Translations under genes and position numbers: made by a program
Notes under the pieces: model-generated
Databases searched by the model: none
Seen by the model: the letters and a program-made list of their open reading frames with translations, nothing else
Told to the model about the DNA's origin: nothing
Shown here: piece after piece, positions 36,844-46,633 of the stretch
Numbering within the stretch: the first letter of the stretch is position 1
Layout of the letters: each line of letters begins with the position of its first letter
Source of the DNA: an uncultured Saprospiraceae bacterium
GTDB lineage: Bacteria > Bacteroidota > Bacteroidia > Chitinophagales > Saprospiraceae
Length of the DNA: 47,281 nucleotides
Direction of reading: 5' to 3'
Assembly (NCBI GenBank): GCA_938018185.1
Contig: CALIIW010000053.1
Coordinates: 1 to 47,281, forward strand

Positions 36844-36929
36844 GGTTATTGTTGGCTAGGGTTTTTTTTAGAGGATTAGAGATTTGTAGGAGGAGAGGTA
36901 GGAGGATTTTTGAGTTTGGGTTTTCAAAA

Positions 36930-36947
36930 GTAATATTGCAATATTAC
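36930..36947. promoter_or_regulatory. Operator copy 1 of the ArsR-type module
   Basis: GTAATATTGCAATATTAC, an 18-bp perfect palindrome, identical to the copy at 37084-37101. It lies 203 bp before the arsR-like ATG. The size and symmetry suit an ArsR-family dimer; binding by the adjacent regulator is inferred from position and duplication. Confidence 0.75.
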
Positions 36948-37083
36948 GATGAGCCCAGTGTTTCTCGATACTCTACCTTCTAATTTCAAGACCAAAGCCT
37001 GAAATTATCCAAACAGAAGTTACATTTTGTTGTGAAGAAGTTGTTAATTAGATTTACTTTTTGCAATTTTTCGCTAATCAAAC

Positions 37084-37101
37084 GTAATATTGCAATATTA
37101 C
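37084..37101. promoter_or_regulatory. Operator copy 2 of the ArsR-type module
   Basis: Second exact copy of the 18-bp palindrome, 49 bp before the arsR-like ATG, where it would overlap or adjoin the promoter. A TACTTTTTG stretch lies about 20 bp upstream of it, a loose match to the -7 consensus. Confidence 0.8.
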
Positions 37102-37150
37102 TAGAAGAAAATTATAAAGCTATTTCTTAACAAAACTAAAACTTAAAGCT

Positions 37151-37498
37151 ATGGGAGCCTCCAAAGCAGCAGAATTCTCCGACGAATTAAATCAAATTGC
37201 CAATCTTTGTAAAGGTCTTGGACATCCAGCAAGAGTAGCAATTATCAACTATTTATTGAACAATCAAATTTGTACATCTAAAGATATTCTTGAAGAATTA
37301 CCTTTGTCGCAACCAACAATTTCTCAGCATTTTTCTATGCTAACCTTTGTTGGACTTATTAAAGGCAGAACTATTAACAACACCGTTTGTTATCAAGTTG
37401 AAAACAAAGCACTACAAATTTTATCAAAGTATTTCTTTTTGTCAATTGACAAAATATCTGAATATGAAGAAATTAGTTTTAAAAATTATCTATCATGA
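37151..37498 (+). CDS. ArsR-family transcriptional regulator
   Basis: A 115-residue winged-helix repressor. The helix-turn-helix is TSKDILEELPLSQPTISQHFSML, quoted in part here as LPLSQPTISQHFSML, followed by the wing GLIKGRTINNTVCYQVE. The classical arsenic site ELCVCDL is absent, but a cysteine stands at the start of the DNA-binding region (NNQICTSKD) and another in the wing (NTVCYQ). It overlaps the next gene by 4 bp (ATGA), so both are expressed together. Two identical 18-bp palindromes lie upstream. It likely releases these on binding a thiophilic metal or metalloid; the ligand is not shown. Confidence 0.9.
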   Translation: MGASKAAEFSDELNQIANLCKGLGHPARVAIINYLLNNQICTSKDILEELPLSQPTISQHFSMLTFVGLIKGRTINNTVCYQVENKALQILSKYFFLSIDKISEYEEISFKNYLS

Positions 37499-37965
37499 AA
37501 TTAAATGAGTTTAAAGAAATTATAAAAACTACAGAACACTTGAGTTTTGTATTGCCTTCTGGAGAATCTGTTCCTGCACACTACCACGTTACAGAAGTTG
37601 GTAGCATCACTAAAAACTTCATCGATTGTGGAGGCACGATTAGAGAAGAAAAGGTAGTCAATTTTCAACTTTGGCATGCTGATGACGATGATCATAAATT
37701 GGCACCTGAAAAGATGTTAGCTATAATTGAATTATCTGAAACAAAACTTGGGATAGGCAATCACGAAATCGAAGTAGAGTATCAGTCAGACACAATTGGA
37801 AAATATTCTTTGTCTTATAACGGGAAATCTTTTGTTCTTGGCACTAAGATGACCGATTGCTTGGCTTCAGATAAGTGTGGGATTCCTGAAGAGAAAAAGA
37901 AAATGAATCTTTCAGATCTTGTCGTACAGAATAATAGTTGTACGCCGGGTGGTGGATGTTGTTAG
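37495..37965 (+). CDS. DUF6428-type cysteine-rich protein
   Basis: A 156-residue protein of the kind I recall as DUF6428, encoded beside arsenic-type ArsR regulators in Bacteroidota. Visible features: LPSGESVPAHYHVTEVG near the N-terminus, FIDCGGTIREEKVVNFQLWH, a D-D-D-D-H cluster, TDCLASDKCGIPEEKKK near 123-140, and a C-terminal tail SCTPGGGCC with three cysteines. The tail and the CxxxxxC segment look suited to bind a soft metal or As(III). Function is not established. It overlaps arsR by 4 bp. No arsenite exporter or arsenate reductase follows; the next gene is convergent. Confidence 0.85.
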   Translation: MKLNEFKEIIKTTEHLSFVLPSGESVPAHYHVTEVGSITKNFIDCGGTIREEKVVNFQLWHADDDDHKLAPEKMLAIIELSETKLGIGNHEIEVEYQSDTIGKYSLSYNGKSFVLGTKMTDCLASDKCGIPEEKKKMNLSDLVVQNNSCTPGGGCC

Positions 37966-38028
37966 ATTAGTTAATGGTTTTCAGTTAAAGGCTGATCGCT
38001 TTTCGTTGACTTTTAAGACCTTTACTGT

Positions 38029-38066
38029 AATAAGAAGGATTAGGGCATATCTTGATCCTTCTTATT
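38029..38066. terminator. Terminator between the ars-type module and the giant gene
   Basis: A perfect 12-bp stem (38029-38040 with 38055-38066; AATAAGAAGGAT / ATCCTTCTTATT) with a 14-nt loop and a T-rich plus-strand flank. It lies 63 bp past the DUF6428 stop, between convergent genes. Confidence 0.7.
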
Positions 38067-38128
38067 TCCTTTCTAGATATGCATCAGCGCATGCCCATAT
38101 GCTACGGATAAAAACATTGTGAGAAATT

Positions 38129-41100
38129 CTAATTCTTAATTATCCGTTTCACTACAGTTCCTAAATCCGTTTTTATTTCTATGAAATAAATTCCTGCAGG
38201 TAGTTCTGTCAACTCTATTTTCGAAAGCTTTCCTTCTTTGATCAACGAATAAACCTCTTGGCCTATAACTGTATAAACTGAAATTGATGACCACTTGATT
38301 TGTAGTCCTTTATAATCAACATTAATAACATCAGATGTCGGATTTGGATAAACCTTTATATCAGAACCTATTTGCCCAGCACTTTCCGAAGACGTTATTA
38401 ATTGTCCTTCGGCAACTGCTGTACAACCATTGGCATCTGTAACAGTAAGCTGATAAATCTCTCCCGTAATTGCGTATTCATTAACCGCAGATGTTTCTCC
38501 TGTGCTCCATAAATAATTATAAGGTGTGCTTCCTCCAACTGCGTTTGCTTCAAGCATGCCATCCATATTTGTAATAACATTTCCGACAAGCTCATCAGGC
38601 GATGACAATATTATGGTTTGAAGTAAAAAACAGCCAAGGCTATCCGTTATGGTAACTTCATAAGTTCCAGCCGGAATCATACTCAATGTTGAGCCTGTAG
38701 AATCAGAATAAGGTTCTGACCAAGTATAGAAAAATAGCTCTGTTCCATCATCTACTGTAAGTTGAATTGCCCCATCATTAAAACCAAAACATGATGGTAT
38801 CGTTGCATCAACAGAAATGGAAGGGGGAAATTCATTTACAACATTAATCTCAACTGTTGAAGTACAGCCATTAGTTTCATCTGTAACAATGCCAATATAA
38901 GTACCTTGCTCAGTTACAATATTGTCAAGTAGCAAGTCTCCATCAAAACCGTACCACTCGACAAGATATATGCTGTCGTCTGGTAAAACAATAGAAACAC
39001 CACATTCTAAGGTCAATGAACTTGGAAAAAATACATCCGGGTTATTTTGATCTTCTGTGTAACTAAAAGACTGCTCTACAGTACATCCTGTTTCTACATC
39101 TAATATTGTTACAGTTGATACTAAATCTGTTCCTGAATAGTTAGGTCCAGTTTGCAAAACAAATCCACTGCCGTCAAGCCACTCTATCTCATAATTATTT
39201 AAGGAATCATAAACAACTTCAAATTCAAAGGTGTCAAGCCTACAAGTGATGACTGGACTTGAAGTAGAAGGTATGATCTCATAAGTAAGATCTTCTACCG
39301 CGGTTACAAGAACTGTTGCGGAATCGCTACAACCAGTATCCTCGTTTGTAAGAGTCAAAGTATATTCTCCTATTTCAAATACCGTTGGATTGAGTGTGTT
39401 CTCATTGAGGATCATACCTCCGTTAATTGTTGTCCAAAGTATGCTAACATTGTTTCCATTCAAAATAGATCCTGAAGCGTCTAATTCTAAACCTATAACA
39501 CCAAAACATGAAATGGTGCCCGGTGTTTCAATTACCGCCTGAGGAGCATCTCCACTTTGACTTTCTGATATAGTAATCAAAGCTTCTGAAGCACAAATGG
39601 TCGTAGCATCAGTAAATATAAATAGGTAATCTCCTACTCCAGTATTCGGGTCATTCGCCAAAACAGTTAAAGTAGAAGTAAGACTTCCATAAGACTCAGG
39701 AATTGAAATCAAACTTGGCGGTGTCGTACTGTAATCTACTTTCCACCAGGTTTGAGATATTGGCACAAGGGAAGGATCTGAGGAAGATCCAATTAAAGTC
39801 AATTCTGAAAGGCCACAATCAAATGCCGCATAATCGGCTTCTATTATTGCAGGTATTGATGCTTGTAAATTTAGTTCGATTGTTTCAGTGGCTAGACAAC
39901 AATTTGCTGCATTTGATATTTCAATTGTATACACTCCTGGGATACAAATCCCCTCGGACGAAGTTTGAACCTGTGTACTGACATTGAATAGCTCCGTCTC
40001 TGACTTTACCAAATTGCCTACAGTATCATACCAAGCAAATGTAAATTCATGATTGTACAATGCTGGATGAACGTCATTCAAAGTTATAATAGCCGGGGTA
40101 ACAATTGTATGGCAATCTGGGTCTAGAAGGTTTGGGCATAATATCCCTGGGCTTGACTCTGCTATCCATCCATTTGAATTGTCTCCTCCATCTACAAGGT
40201 GAACTATAATTTCACAAACATCCTCACAACAAGCGTCGATCATTAAGAAATGAGTTGCACCTGCAATTGCATCTACTGTTATTAAATCAAAGCTTTGATC
40301 TACACAACTGATACAATCCAAGTTCATGAGTTCAGGCCCATCAGAAATGTTGCACTCCCCTCTTAAAAGACCTGCTTTCATTCCACTACAAGAAAGACTT
40401 GGTGACAAACAGTTTACTATTTCAATATTTAGATGGAGCCTTCCACTTTTTGTTGCTGTGAATGCAATCCATAGATTATTATTAATGCTGGTAAAACCAG
40501 GACAAATGATAGCTAATTCATTTTCGGTATCTGCTGTAAACCCACAAGTAGTTGTTTGGAATCCATCGATTGTACAAATACTAACTGGTATTGCGTCAAT
40601 ACAATTATCACTTGCAACTACTGTCCCGCAATCGTCGCATAAGTTTGTATAGCTATCCGTTTCTGAACAAAAAATTTCACATTCCCCGATGCTTATATAA
40701 TTAGAAATTACAGAACAATTATTTGCATCTGTTATGGTAACTGAGTATGCCAAATTATTTGATGGATTCAATACTATTGAGGCTGTACTATTGTCTGACC
40801 ACAAATAAGTGTAAGCTGCTGTTCCACCTGTTGGAGCAACTTCTAAATTGTTATCTCCATTCAAAAATATCTCTGCTTCAAGAACTTCCGGTTCTAATAT
40901 TATAGTAGTCGCTTCCGCTGAACATGCGTTACTGTCTGTGACCGTGATGCCGTAGCTTCCTGACGATGCCATATTCGCTGTTGGTGCTACACCATCCGGT
41001 GTCGACCATAAATAAGTAAACGGCTCTTGCCCATTTGATACTTGCAGTTCAATATTGCCGTCCATGGCTCCAAAACAAGAAATATTAGTGGCGCTAATTT

Positions 41101-44100
41101 CGATTTCAGGATCAGCAATTAGGGTAATAATTAAAACATGTTCTATAAAACAATTGACAATTATATCTTCGACAAGAGCTGTATAAACGCCAGCTTCCGT
41201 AAGAACTAAATTTTGAATCTCATTCCCATCCTCATCTGTCCAGCTTACATTATAGTTTGGCGTAGGTGGTAAGGTATAACTTGTGTTATTGCAATTTAAA
41301 GAAACGTTTGTTGGAAAATCAATGCTGATGTTGCAAGCGAAAAAAGTATTTGTACAGGTGCAGCCATTTGCATCTGTAATGCTAACTGTATAATTTGAAT
41401 TGACAGCATAGTTAACAAGGAGCTCTCCCATTTCTCCATTAGACCAGAGGAATGTATATGGTGCTGTACCTCCATTTCCTGAAGCTAAAAGACCTTGACT
41501 CATTTCATCAATCGTGCAAGTTAGTTCTGCAGGTTCATTTATGAATATAGATTCTGTTGTCGTACAATTATTTGCATCAGTCACTGTGAGATCATATTGA
41601 CCTGCAGTCAAATTATTCAGTGTGCTTTCGGAGGCGGTACCATTCGGAGTCATCCAAGAAAAAACAAAAGGAGCTTGTCCATTCTGAACAGAAACCATGG
41701 CTGTTCCATCTGTTGATTGATAGCAAGATAAATTGGTAGCAGTTACTATTATTTCAAGGCTCTCTGCAGCAACAACCAACAGACTGGCATTGGCAGAACA
41801 TCCATTTGATGGATCTACTACCTCAGCATAATAAATTCCTGTTTGATCCGTACTTCCTAAAATAATATTGCCACTAGCGTCTCGCCAAGTTGTAATGTAA
41901 TTATTGTTTTGTGGCAAGTCAACTAACAATAGATTGCAATCCAATTGCAAAGTAGTTGGAAAATCAATCACGGGTTCTTCAAAATTTGCAATATAATTTA
42001 TTGCCTGTGTACTTGAACAAGCCGAATTTGAATCCGTGACAGATACTGAACTAAGATTTAGATTCGAAGCATAATAAGTTGGACCTGTAGCAAGAACATT
42101 TCCATCTGCGTCCAGCCACTCGATTAGGGCATTTGAATTAGTCGTTTGCACAGAAAATTGAATGTCAACTTGAGGATTATTACAATCAATTGTAATGCTA
42201 GAAGGATCCGGTGTGATTTCAAAATCTAAATCTGTAGCAGATTGAAAAACCTCTATTGAGGCAGAAGCAGAACAGGAATTATCTAGATTGATAATGGTTA
42301 ATGTATATATTCCCGCTTGACTGACAGTAGGTGTAAAAGTTGCTTCGTTAAGTATAGGCTGGTTGGAATCTGAAGTCCACAACAGGGTGTAATTATTAGT
42401 TGGTACAATTTCTTCTTGTGGAAATCCACCTGCTTGAATATCCAATGTAATGTTGCAATCTATAATAGCTCTATTGACCACAGAAGCAGAAGCGTCTAAA
42501 ATTATACTGGCACTTTGGTCGCAATCCAGAATTCCAGCTGCGCCTATATTGACAATTGGAGAAATGGTGTCTACGGCAATACAAACCATAGTTTCTGAAA
42601 CGCAAAAATCATTCATCCCAATGTAGGTGTATAGGTACACTCCCCCGCCAGTAAATTCATCATCTAATTCTACTACTAAATTTGAAGTCTGTGACCCAGA
42701 AGATGCTGGTATAAATTCTCGAGTTGCAGGGAAATTACTGAAGTCAACTTTCCACCAATTTTGAAACAGAATATCATAGGCTGGATCATCAGGCGTTCCA
42801 TTTAAGCTTAGCGATTGTTGATTGCAATCCAATTGATCTCCATTTAAAAATGAAAATTCCGCCCCCGGTATATCCGCTTCACCTAATTCAAATTCCAAAG
42901 TCAACACTTCGCAGCTTCCTGGAGAAAAGCATTCTACTTTATAGGTACCTTCTAAACAGAAATAGACTCCTCCCCCTGCAGGATTAGTGCCTGTAAGAGA
43001 TGAAAAGATTGTGTTTCCGTTTGGAATTCCTGGCCCCTCCCACATTATATTTCCATTTGGATCATACCATCTGAATTCGTGACTTTCTGGTAAAGGTGTC
43101 CCATCAATAGATGCCAATTGCACCACAGCTCCAGAGTTTGGTGAACAGCAATTTGGATTTAAAATATCTGGACAAAGAATACCACTAACGAATTCTAAAC
43201 GATAAGGTGATTCTGGTAAACCGTCAATAACATTGATCTTAAACTCACAGGCGTCTCCGCAACAACCGTCTATCATTAAGTAATGAGGCTGGCCTGGAAT
43301 TAGGTCTGATGTAGTAAGTGCGAAAGTACTTGTAGCACAATTAACGCAGCTTAAAGTTTCGTAACCATTTGGTTCAAATACATTTCCGGGATTAGAACAT
43401 ACTGCCCTTACGATTGCAGCTTGCATGCCATTGCAGGCATTGTTTGTACTAAGGCAATTAATAATTTCAACTTCTAGTGTTATACTATTTGTAGAAGTAG
43501 GCACGTCAAAACCGATCCACATATTGTTTTGAGCAATCGTTCCAAGGCCACAAAAATCCATTAAATCATTTGGCCCATCTGCTGTCAATCCGCATAAGGT
43601 AGATGTAAAGCCATCTAACTCCATTAAAGTTCCTATGTAAGCATCCGCACAATTGTCGGCCAAAATTTGATTGTCACATCTAGAGCATAGATTTATAATA
43701 GTATTGGCTACAGAACAAAACACCTCACATCCTGCTCTACTTGCAACTGCTGTACATCCATTGGCATCCGTCACAGTCACGGTATAATGATGGGTAGGAT
43801 CAAAATTAATCGAAGGGTTTGTGGATCCTATATTCCACAAATAAGTATATGGTGGAGTACCTCCTTGAATAATAGTTTCTAATTGATTTCCTGTTTCGCT
43901 TAATTCAACCAGCAGTTGTTCCGGCTGAGAAATCGTAATCATTTGTTCACTGGTACAATTATTTGCATCCGTTAAAGTAAGTGAATATGTTCCTACTGCT
44001 AAGGCAGTCAAGTCAACTGGCATCATACTTCCAAATGGTGTATCCCATTCATATGTAAATGGCTCTAATCCGGCTTCTGTAGCTATTGAAATAGCGCCAT

Positions 44101-46633
44101 TCATTTCTCCAAAACACAAGATATTTTGAGCGGTCAAAGTCAGTGTTGGATCTTCTTGTACGTTCACTTCAAGACTAGCAGTTGTTTCACAAAAATTTAT
44201 TTCATCTATAATTGTAGCATGGTAAGTTCCAGCTTGATTGATTGGTCCATCTACGGTATTGTTATTTTCATCTTCCCAGGTAACGGTAAAGTCTGGATGA
44301 TCCGGAAAATTTTCTTGAGGGTTTTGACAATTGATCGTGATGTTTTCTATAAATTCAACATCCGGGCTTAGAGTGTTTTGTATAATAGTAAAATCTTCAT
44401 TGCTACTACTACAAGTATTATCTAAATTATTTATTGTGACGGATGCAAGATTTTGTAATAAGCCTTCATAAGTCGTTCCAGTCGAAATTATTTGACCTGC
44501 CCCATCATACCAAATCACTTCATAATTTGGAGCCTTGTTTACAGTTGCGACAATAGTAAATAATTCATTTTCATTTTGGCAATTAATTGTAATGCTGTTA
44601 GGGTCCGGATCTATCGTATAATCTACTTCAGAAGAATTGCTAAATACTTCTACATCTTGAGCGCTTACACAACCATTATCATTGTTTGTGATCGTAATAG
44701 TGTAAATTCCTGCTTGGCTTACTATAGGAATTAGTGTCGATGAATTTTCTATTGGAAAATTATCCGCGGAGGTCCACAAGATACTAGAGGGGCCAATTAG
44801 AAAAGTACTAGCTGCATTTAATTGAAGGCTAGGATTGTTAATGCAATCAAGAATTCCTGGGGAGTCAATATTTATATTAGATGTAGTAAGAGTATCAGCT
44901 AGCATTTCAATCATAGCTTCAGAAGGACAGATACTAGAAATTTCATACATATTGTATAGATAAATTCCAGGTCCTGTAAGGGGGTCATCAAGAGAAATTG
45001 ATAAACTTTCATTGACCTCGTTTATAATTTGGTTTTGTACCGGTGGCAAAGTACTATCGTCAACTTTGAACCATTGGTGTTTAGTTGGAATGACTGTAGG
45101 ATCTGTTGGACTTGCTAGCAAAAGTTCATCTGGTTCATTGCATGAAAGAAAAATATCAGAGGCAAGAATATTCACCTCCTGAGTCTCTGAAAAGCTTACA
45201 TTGAAATTTCTATCCGCTTTAGAACAATCATTCAGATTTTTTATCTCAACGGAATATATTCCTTCACTACAAAAATAAGATTGCCCTGTATTTGGATTCA
45301 CTCCTGACAAGGAGCTTTGACTAGTTCCTACATTTGCTGGACCTTCATATATAACTTGAGCAAAAGGATCTCGCCAAGTAAAAAAGTAATCAGGATTTGG
45401 ATCTTCAAAAGGATCAATTTTCGCAGTAGCTAACGCATTTGATATTTTTGATCCGCAATTAGGCATTGCGATTGATTCGCAGAATACACCAGAGACAGCC
45501 TCTACTTCCAAACTTGATTCTTCAAAGCCATCGATCACATGTATAGTATATTCACAAGCATCTCCACAGCAGCCATCAATCATAATGTAATGTGGGACTC
45601 CTGCAATAGCATCTACTGTGATTAGGTCAAAAGTTTGATTAACGCAGTTAGCACAATCTAAAGTTTCGTATTCAAATCCTGAAAAAACATTTCCAGGATT
45701 CGAACAGAGGGCTCTGGCAACAGCAGCTTGTAAACCATTGCAACTTGGGTGTGGAGAAAAGCAATTTATTATTTCAATATTTAGGTGTAGTCTTCCATTT
45801 TTTAGCGGTTCAAATCCTACCCAAGTATTATTGTGAACAATAGTTCCAGGTCCACAAAACTGTGGCAAGCCACCTGGCCCATCGGGAGTAGAATAACAGT
45901 TTATCGTATTAAATCCATCCAGATCGCATAGAGTTGCAATTTCTGCATCTGCACAGTTATCTGTGGCAACTACAAAGCCCGCATCTGAACAAACATTTAC
46001 ACACGAATCTAATATTCCACAATACACTTGACAAGGAGAAATACAATTACCAGCTGAAAGAGATTCTTCAATAGCTATCTCATCTAACCATGAAATTGAT
46101 TTTCTTATACAATTCCCTTCAGAATCTCTTGCTGAGCCACTTTCAATTGTTATTTTTAAAGAATCTGCAATTGAACTATCAAAAGGAAGTTTTATCTTTT
46201 TAAAAGCGTTAATTTCATCGTAAGTCTCCCATCTAAAATTTCCTGCATCAGCACCTTGAGCATAAAAATTTCCATAAATTTCAAAAAATATAAACCCTGA
46301 GGTATTAGATTTTTCAAATTTAGTCTTAACAAAAAATGTCAATAGTTTATTTTCTCCAACAGGACCTTCCAATTTAAAACCCGCTGTTGCAGTATTAGTA
46401 CATTCTTGCAGATCGCTGGTAGGACCTGGTATTATTTTTAAAGAATAATTCCCTTGAACTGCATCAGTATCTTTAACAAATCTTTCGAAATTTGAATCTT
46501 GGTTGGTTTCCCAATGTAAGGGTTTTTCAAAATTTTGGATTGGTTCCCAGTCTTCAAAACTTGGATTTAAGATTTGGGCCTTGATAGTTATTTGAAGTAA
46601 TGCGAATAGAACTAAAAGTAAAGTTTTTCTCAT
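38129..46633 (-). CDS. 2834-residue T9SS-exported modular adhesin
   Basis: The signal peptide is MRKTLLLVLFALLQITIKA then Q. A jelly-roll-like N-terminal domain covers about 20-190. Three super-modules follow, each with a cysteine-rich domain (NC.DA...GF...C... IEI(I/V)NC.S...C.G...A...R, then MIDGCCGDAC or a variant), PKD/Ig-like domains, and SprB-type repeats (SCFGxxDG...PFTYxW...GxYxxTVTDANxC). The second super-module is longer, with an extra Ig plus SprB block. The C-terminal type A sorting domain is VYPNPTSDVINVDY... GIYFIEIKT...VKRIIKN. SprB repeats occur in the mobile gliding adhesin of F. johnsoniae, so a surface adhesin or gliding role is likely but unproven. There is no PorP/SprF gene beside it, in line with its type A rather than type B signal. 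Confidence 0.92.
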   Translation of the reverse strand: MRKTLLLVLFALLQITIKAQILNPSFEDWEPIQNFEKPLHWETNQDSNFERFVKDTDAVQGNYSLKIIPGPTSDLQECTNTATAGFKLEGPVGENKLLTFFVKTKFEKSNTSGFIFFEIYGNFYAQGADAGNFRWETYDEINAFKKIKLPFDSSIADSLKITIESGSARDSEGNCIRKSISWLDEIAIEESLSAGNCISPCQVYCGILDSCVNVCSDAGFVVATDNCADAEIATLCDLDGFNTINCYSTPDGPGGLPQFCGPGTIVHNNTWVGFEPLKNGRLHLNIEIINCFSPHPSCNGLQAAVARALCSNPGNVFSGFEYETLDCANCVNQTFDLITVDAIAGVPHYIMIDGCCGDACEYTIHVIDGFEESSLEVEAVSGVFCESIAMPNCGSKISNALATAKIDPFEDPNPDYFFTWRDPFAQVIYEGPANVGTSQSSLSGVNPNTGQSYFCSEGIYSVEIKNLNDCSKADRNFNVSFSETQEVNILASDIFLSCNEPDELLLASPTDPTVIPTKHQWFKVDDSTLPPVQNQIINEVNESLSISLDDPLTGPGIYLYNMYEISSICPSEAMIEMLADTLTTSNINIDSPGILDCINNPSLQLNAASTFLIGPSSILWTSADNFPIENSSTLIPIVSQAGIYTITITNNDNGCVSAQDVEVFSNSSEVDYTIDPDPNSITINCQNENELFTIVATVNKAPNYEVIWYDGAGQIISTGTTYEGLLQNLASVTINNLDNTCSSSNEDFTIIQNTLSPDVEFIENITINCQNPQENFPDHPDFTVTWEDENNNTVDGPINQAGTYHATIIDEINFCETTASLEVNVQEDPTLTLTAQNILCFGEMNGAISIATEAGLEPFTYEWDTPFGSMMPVDLTALAVGTYSLTLTDANNCTSEQMITISQPEQLLVELSETGNQLETIIQGGTPPYTYLWNIGSTNPSINFDPTHHYTVTVTDANGCTAVASRAGCEVFCSVANTIINLCSRCDNQILADNCADAYIGTLMELDGFTSTLCGLTADGPNDLMDFCGLGTIAQNNMWIGFDVPTSTNSITLEVEIINCLSTNNACNGMQAAIVRAVCSNPGNVFEPNGYETLSCVNCATSTFALTTSDLIPGQPHYLMIDGCCGDACEFKINVIDGLPESPYRLEFVSGILCPDILNPNCCSPNSGAVVQLASIDGTPLPESHEFRWYDPNGNIMWEGPGIPNGNTIFSSLTGTNPAGGGVYFCLEGTYKVECFSPGSCEVLTLEFELGEADIPGAEFSFLNGDQLDCNQQSLSLNGTPDDPAYDILFQNWWKVDFSNFPATREFIPASSGSQTSNLVVELDDEFTGGGVYLYTYIGMNDFCVSETMVCIAVDTISPIVNIGAAGILDCDQSASIILDASASVVNRAIIDCNITLDIQAGGFPQEEIVPTNNYTLLWTSDSNQPILNEATFTPTVSQAGIYTLTIINLDNSCSASASIEVFQSATDLDFEITPDPSSITIDCNNPQVDIQFSVQTTNSNALIEWLDADGNVLATGPTYYASNLNLSSVSVTDSNSACSSTQAINYIANFEEPVIDFPTTLQLDCNLLLVDLPQNNNYITTWRDASGNIILGSTDQTGIYYAEVVDPSNGCSANASLLVVAAESLEIIVTATNLSCYQSTDGTAMVSVQNGQAPFVFSWMTPNGTASESTLNNLTAGQYDLTVTDANNCTTTESIFINEPAELTCTIDEMSQGLLASGNGGTAPYTFLWSNGEMGELLVNYAVNSNYTVSITDANGCTCTNTFFACNISIDFPTNVSLNCNNTSYTLPPTPNYNVSWTDEDGNEIQNLVLTEAGVYTALVEDIIVNCFIEHVLIITLIADPEIEISATNISCFGAMDGNIELQVSNGQEPFTYLWSTPDGVAPTANMASSGSYGITVTDSNACSAEATTIILEPEVLEAEIFLNGDNNLEVAPTGGTAAYTYLWSDNSTASIVLNPSNNLAYSVTITDANNCSVISNYISIGECEIFCSETDSYTNLCDDCGTVVASDNCIDAIPVSICTIDGFQTTTCGFTADTENELAIICPGFTSINNNLWIAFTATKSGRLHLNIEIVNCLSPSLSCSGMKAGLLRGECNISDGPELMNLDCISCVDQSFDLITVDAIAGATHFLMIDACCEDVCEIIVHLVDGGDNSNGWIAESSPGILCPNLLDPDCHTIVTPAIITLNDVHPALYNHEFTFAWYDTVGNLVKSETELFNVSTQVQTSSEGICIPGVYTIEISNAANCCLATETIELNLQASIPAIIEADYAAFDCGLSELTLIGSSSDPSLVPISQTWWKVDYSTTPPSLISIPESYGSLTSTLTVLANDPNTGVGDYLFIFTDATTICASEALITISESQSGDAPQAVIETPGTISCFGVIGLELDASGSILNGNNVSILWTTINGGMILNENTLNPTVFEIGEYTLTLTNEDTGCSDSATVLVTAVEDLTYEIIPSTSSPVITCRLDTFEFEVVYDSLNNYEIEWLDGSGFVLQTGPNYSGTDLVSTVTILDVETGCTVEQSFSYTEDQNNPDVFFPSSLTLECGVSIVLPDDSIYLVEWYGFDGDLLLDNIVTEQGTYIGIVTDETNGCTSTVEINVVNEFPPSISVDATIPSCFGFNDGAIQLTVDDGTELFFYTWSEPYSDSTGSTLSMIPAGTYEVTITDSLGCFLLQTIILSSPDELVGNVITNMDGMLEANAVGGSTPYNYLWSTGETSAVNEYAITGEIYQLTVTDANGCTAVAEGQLITSSESAGQIGSDIKVYPNPTSDVINVDYKGLQIKWSSISVYTVIGQEVYSLIKEGKLSKIELTELPAGIYFIEIKTDLGTVVKRIIKN
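38390..44150 (-). repeat. Four paired SprB-type repeat blocks in the giant gene
   Basis: Approximate blocks: 44150-43735, 41760-41340, 41115-40690 and 38825-38390. Each has a first unit with a C(F/Y)...(D/N)G.....V..G..PF.Y.W pattern and LTVTDANNC, then a shorter unit (GGT.PYTYLW, VTDANGC). The third block is the extra one in super-module 2. Confidence 0.75.
40180..46060 (-). repeat. Three copies of a roughly 175-residue cysteine-rich domain
   Basis: Copies at about 46055-45520, 43740-43200 and 40695-40180. Shared landmarks in order: a CxxxC start, DNC.DA, DGF....C, N.(T/L/M)W(V/I)(G/A)F, NC.S....C.G(L/M)(Q/K)A, and H(Y/F).MID.CC.D.CE. The SprB-containing segments separate them, so the copies mark the start of each super-module. 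Confidence 0.8.

Noticed and set aside
36930-37101. Transposon terminal repeats
   Set aside because: The two 18-bp copies are each self-palindromic, closely spaced, enclose no transposase and lie at the arsR promoter; operator sites explain them better.
37919-38122. 67-codon plus-strand frame overlapping the end of the DUF6428 gene
   Set aside because: It runs through the terminator hairpin and has no protein-like features.
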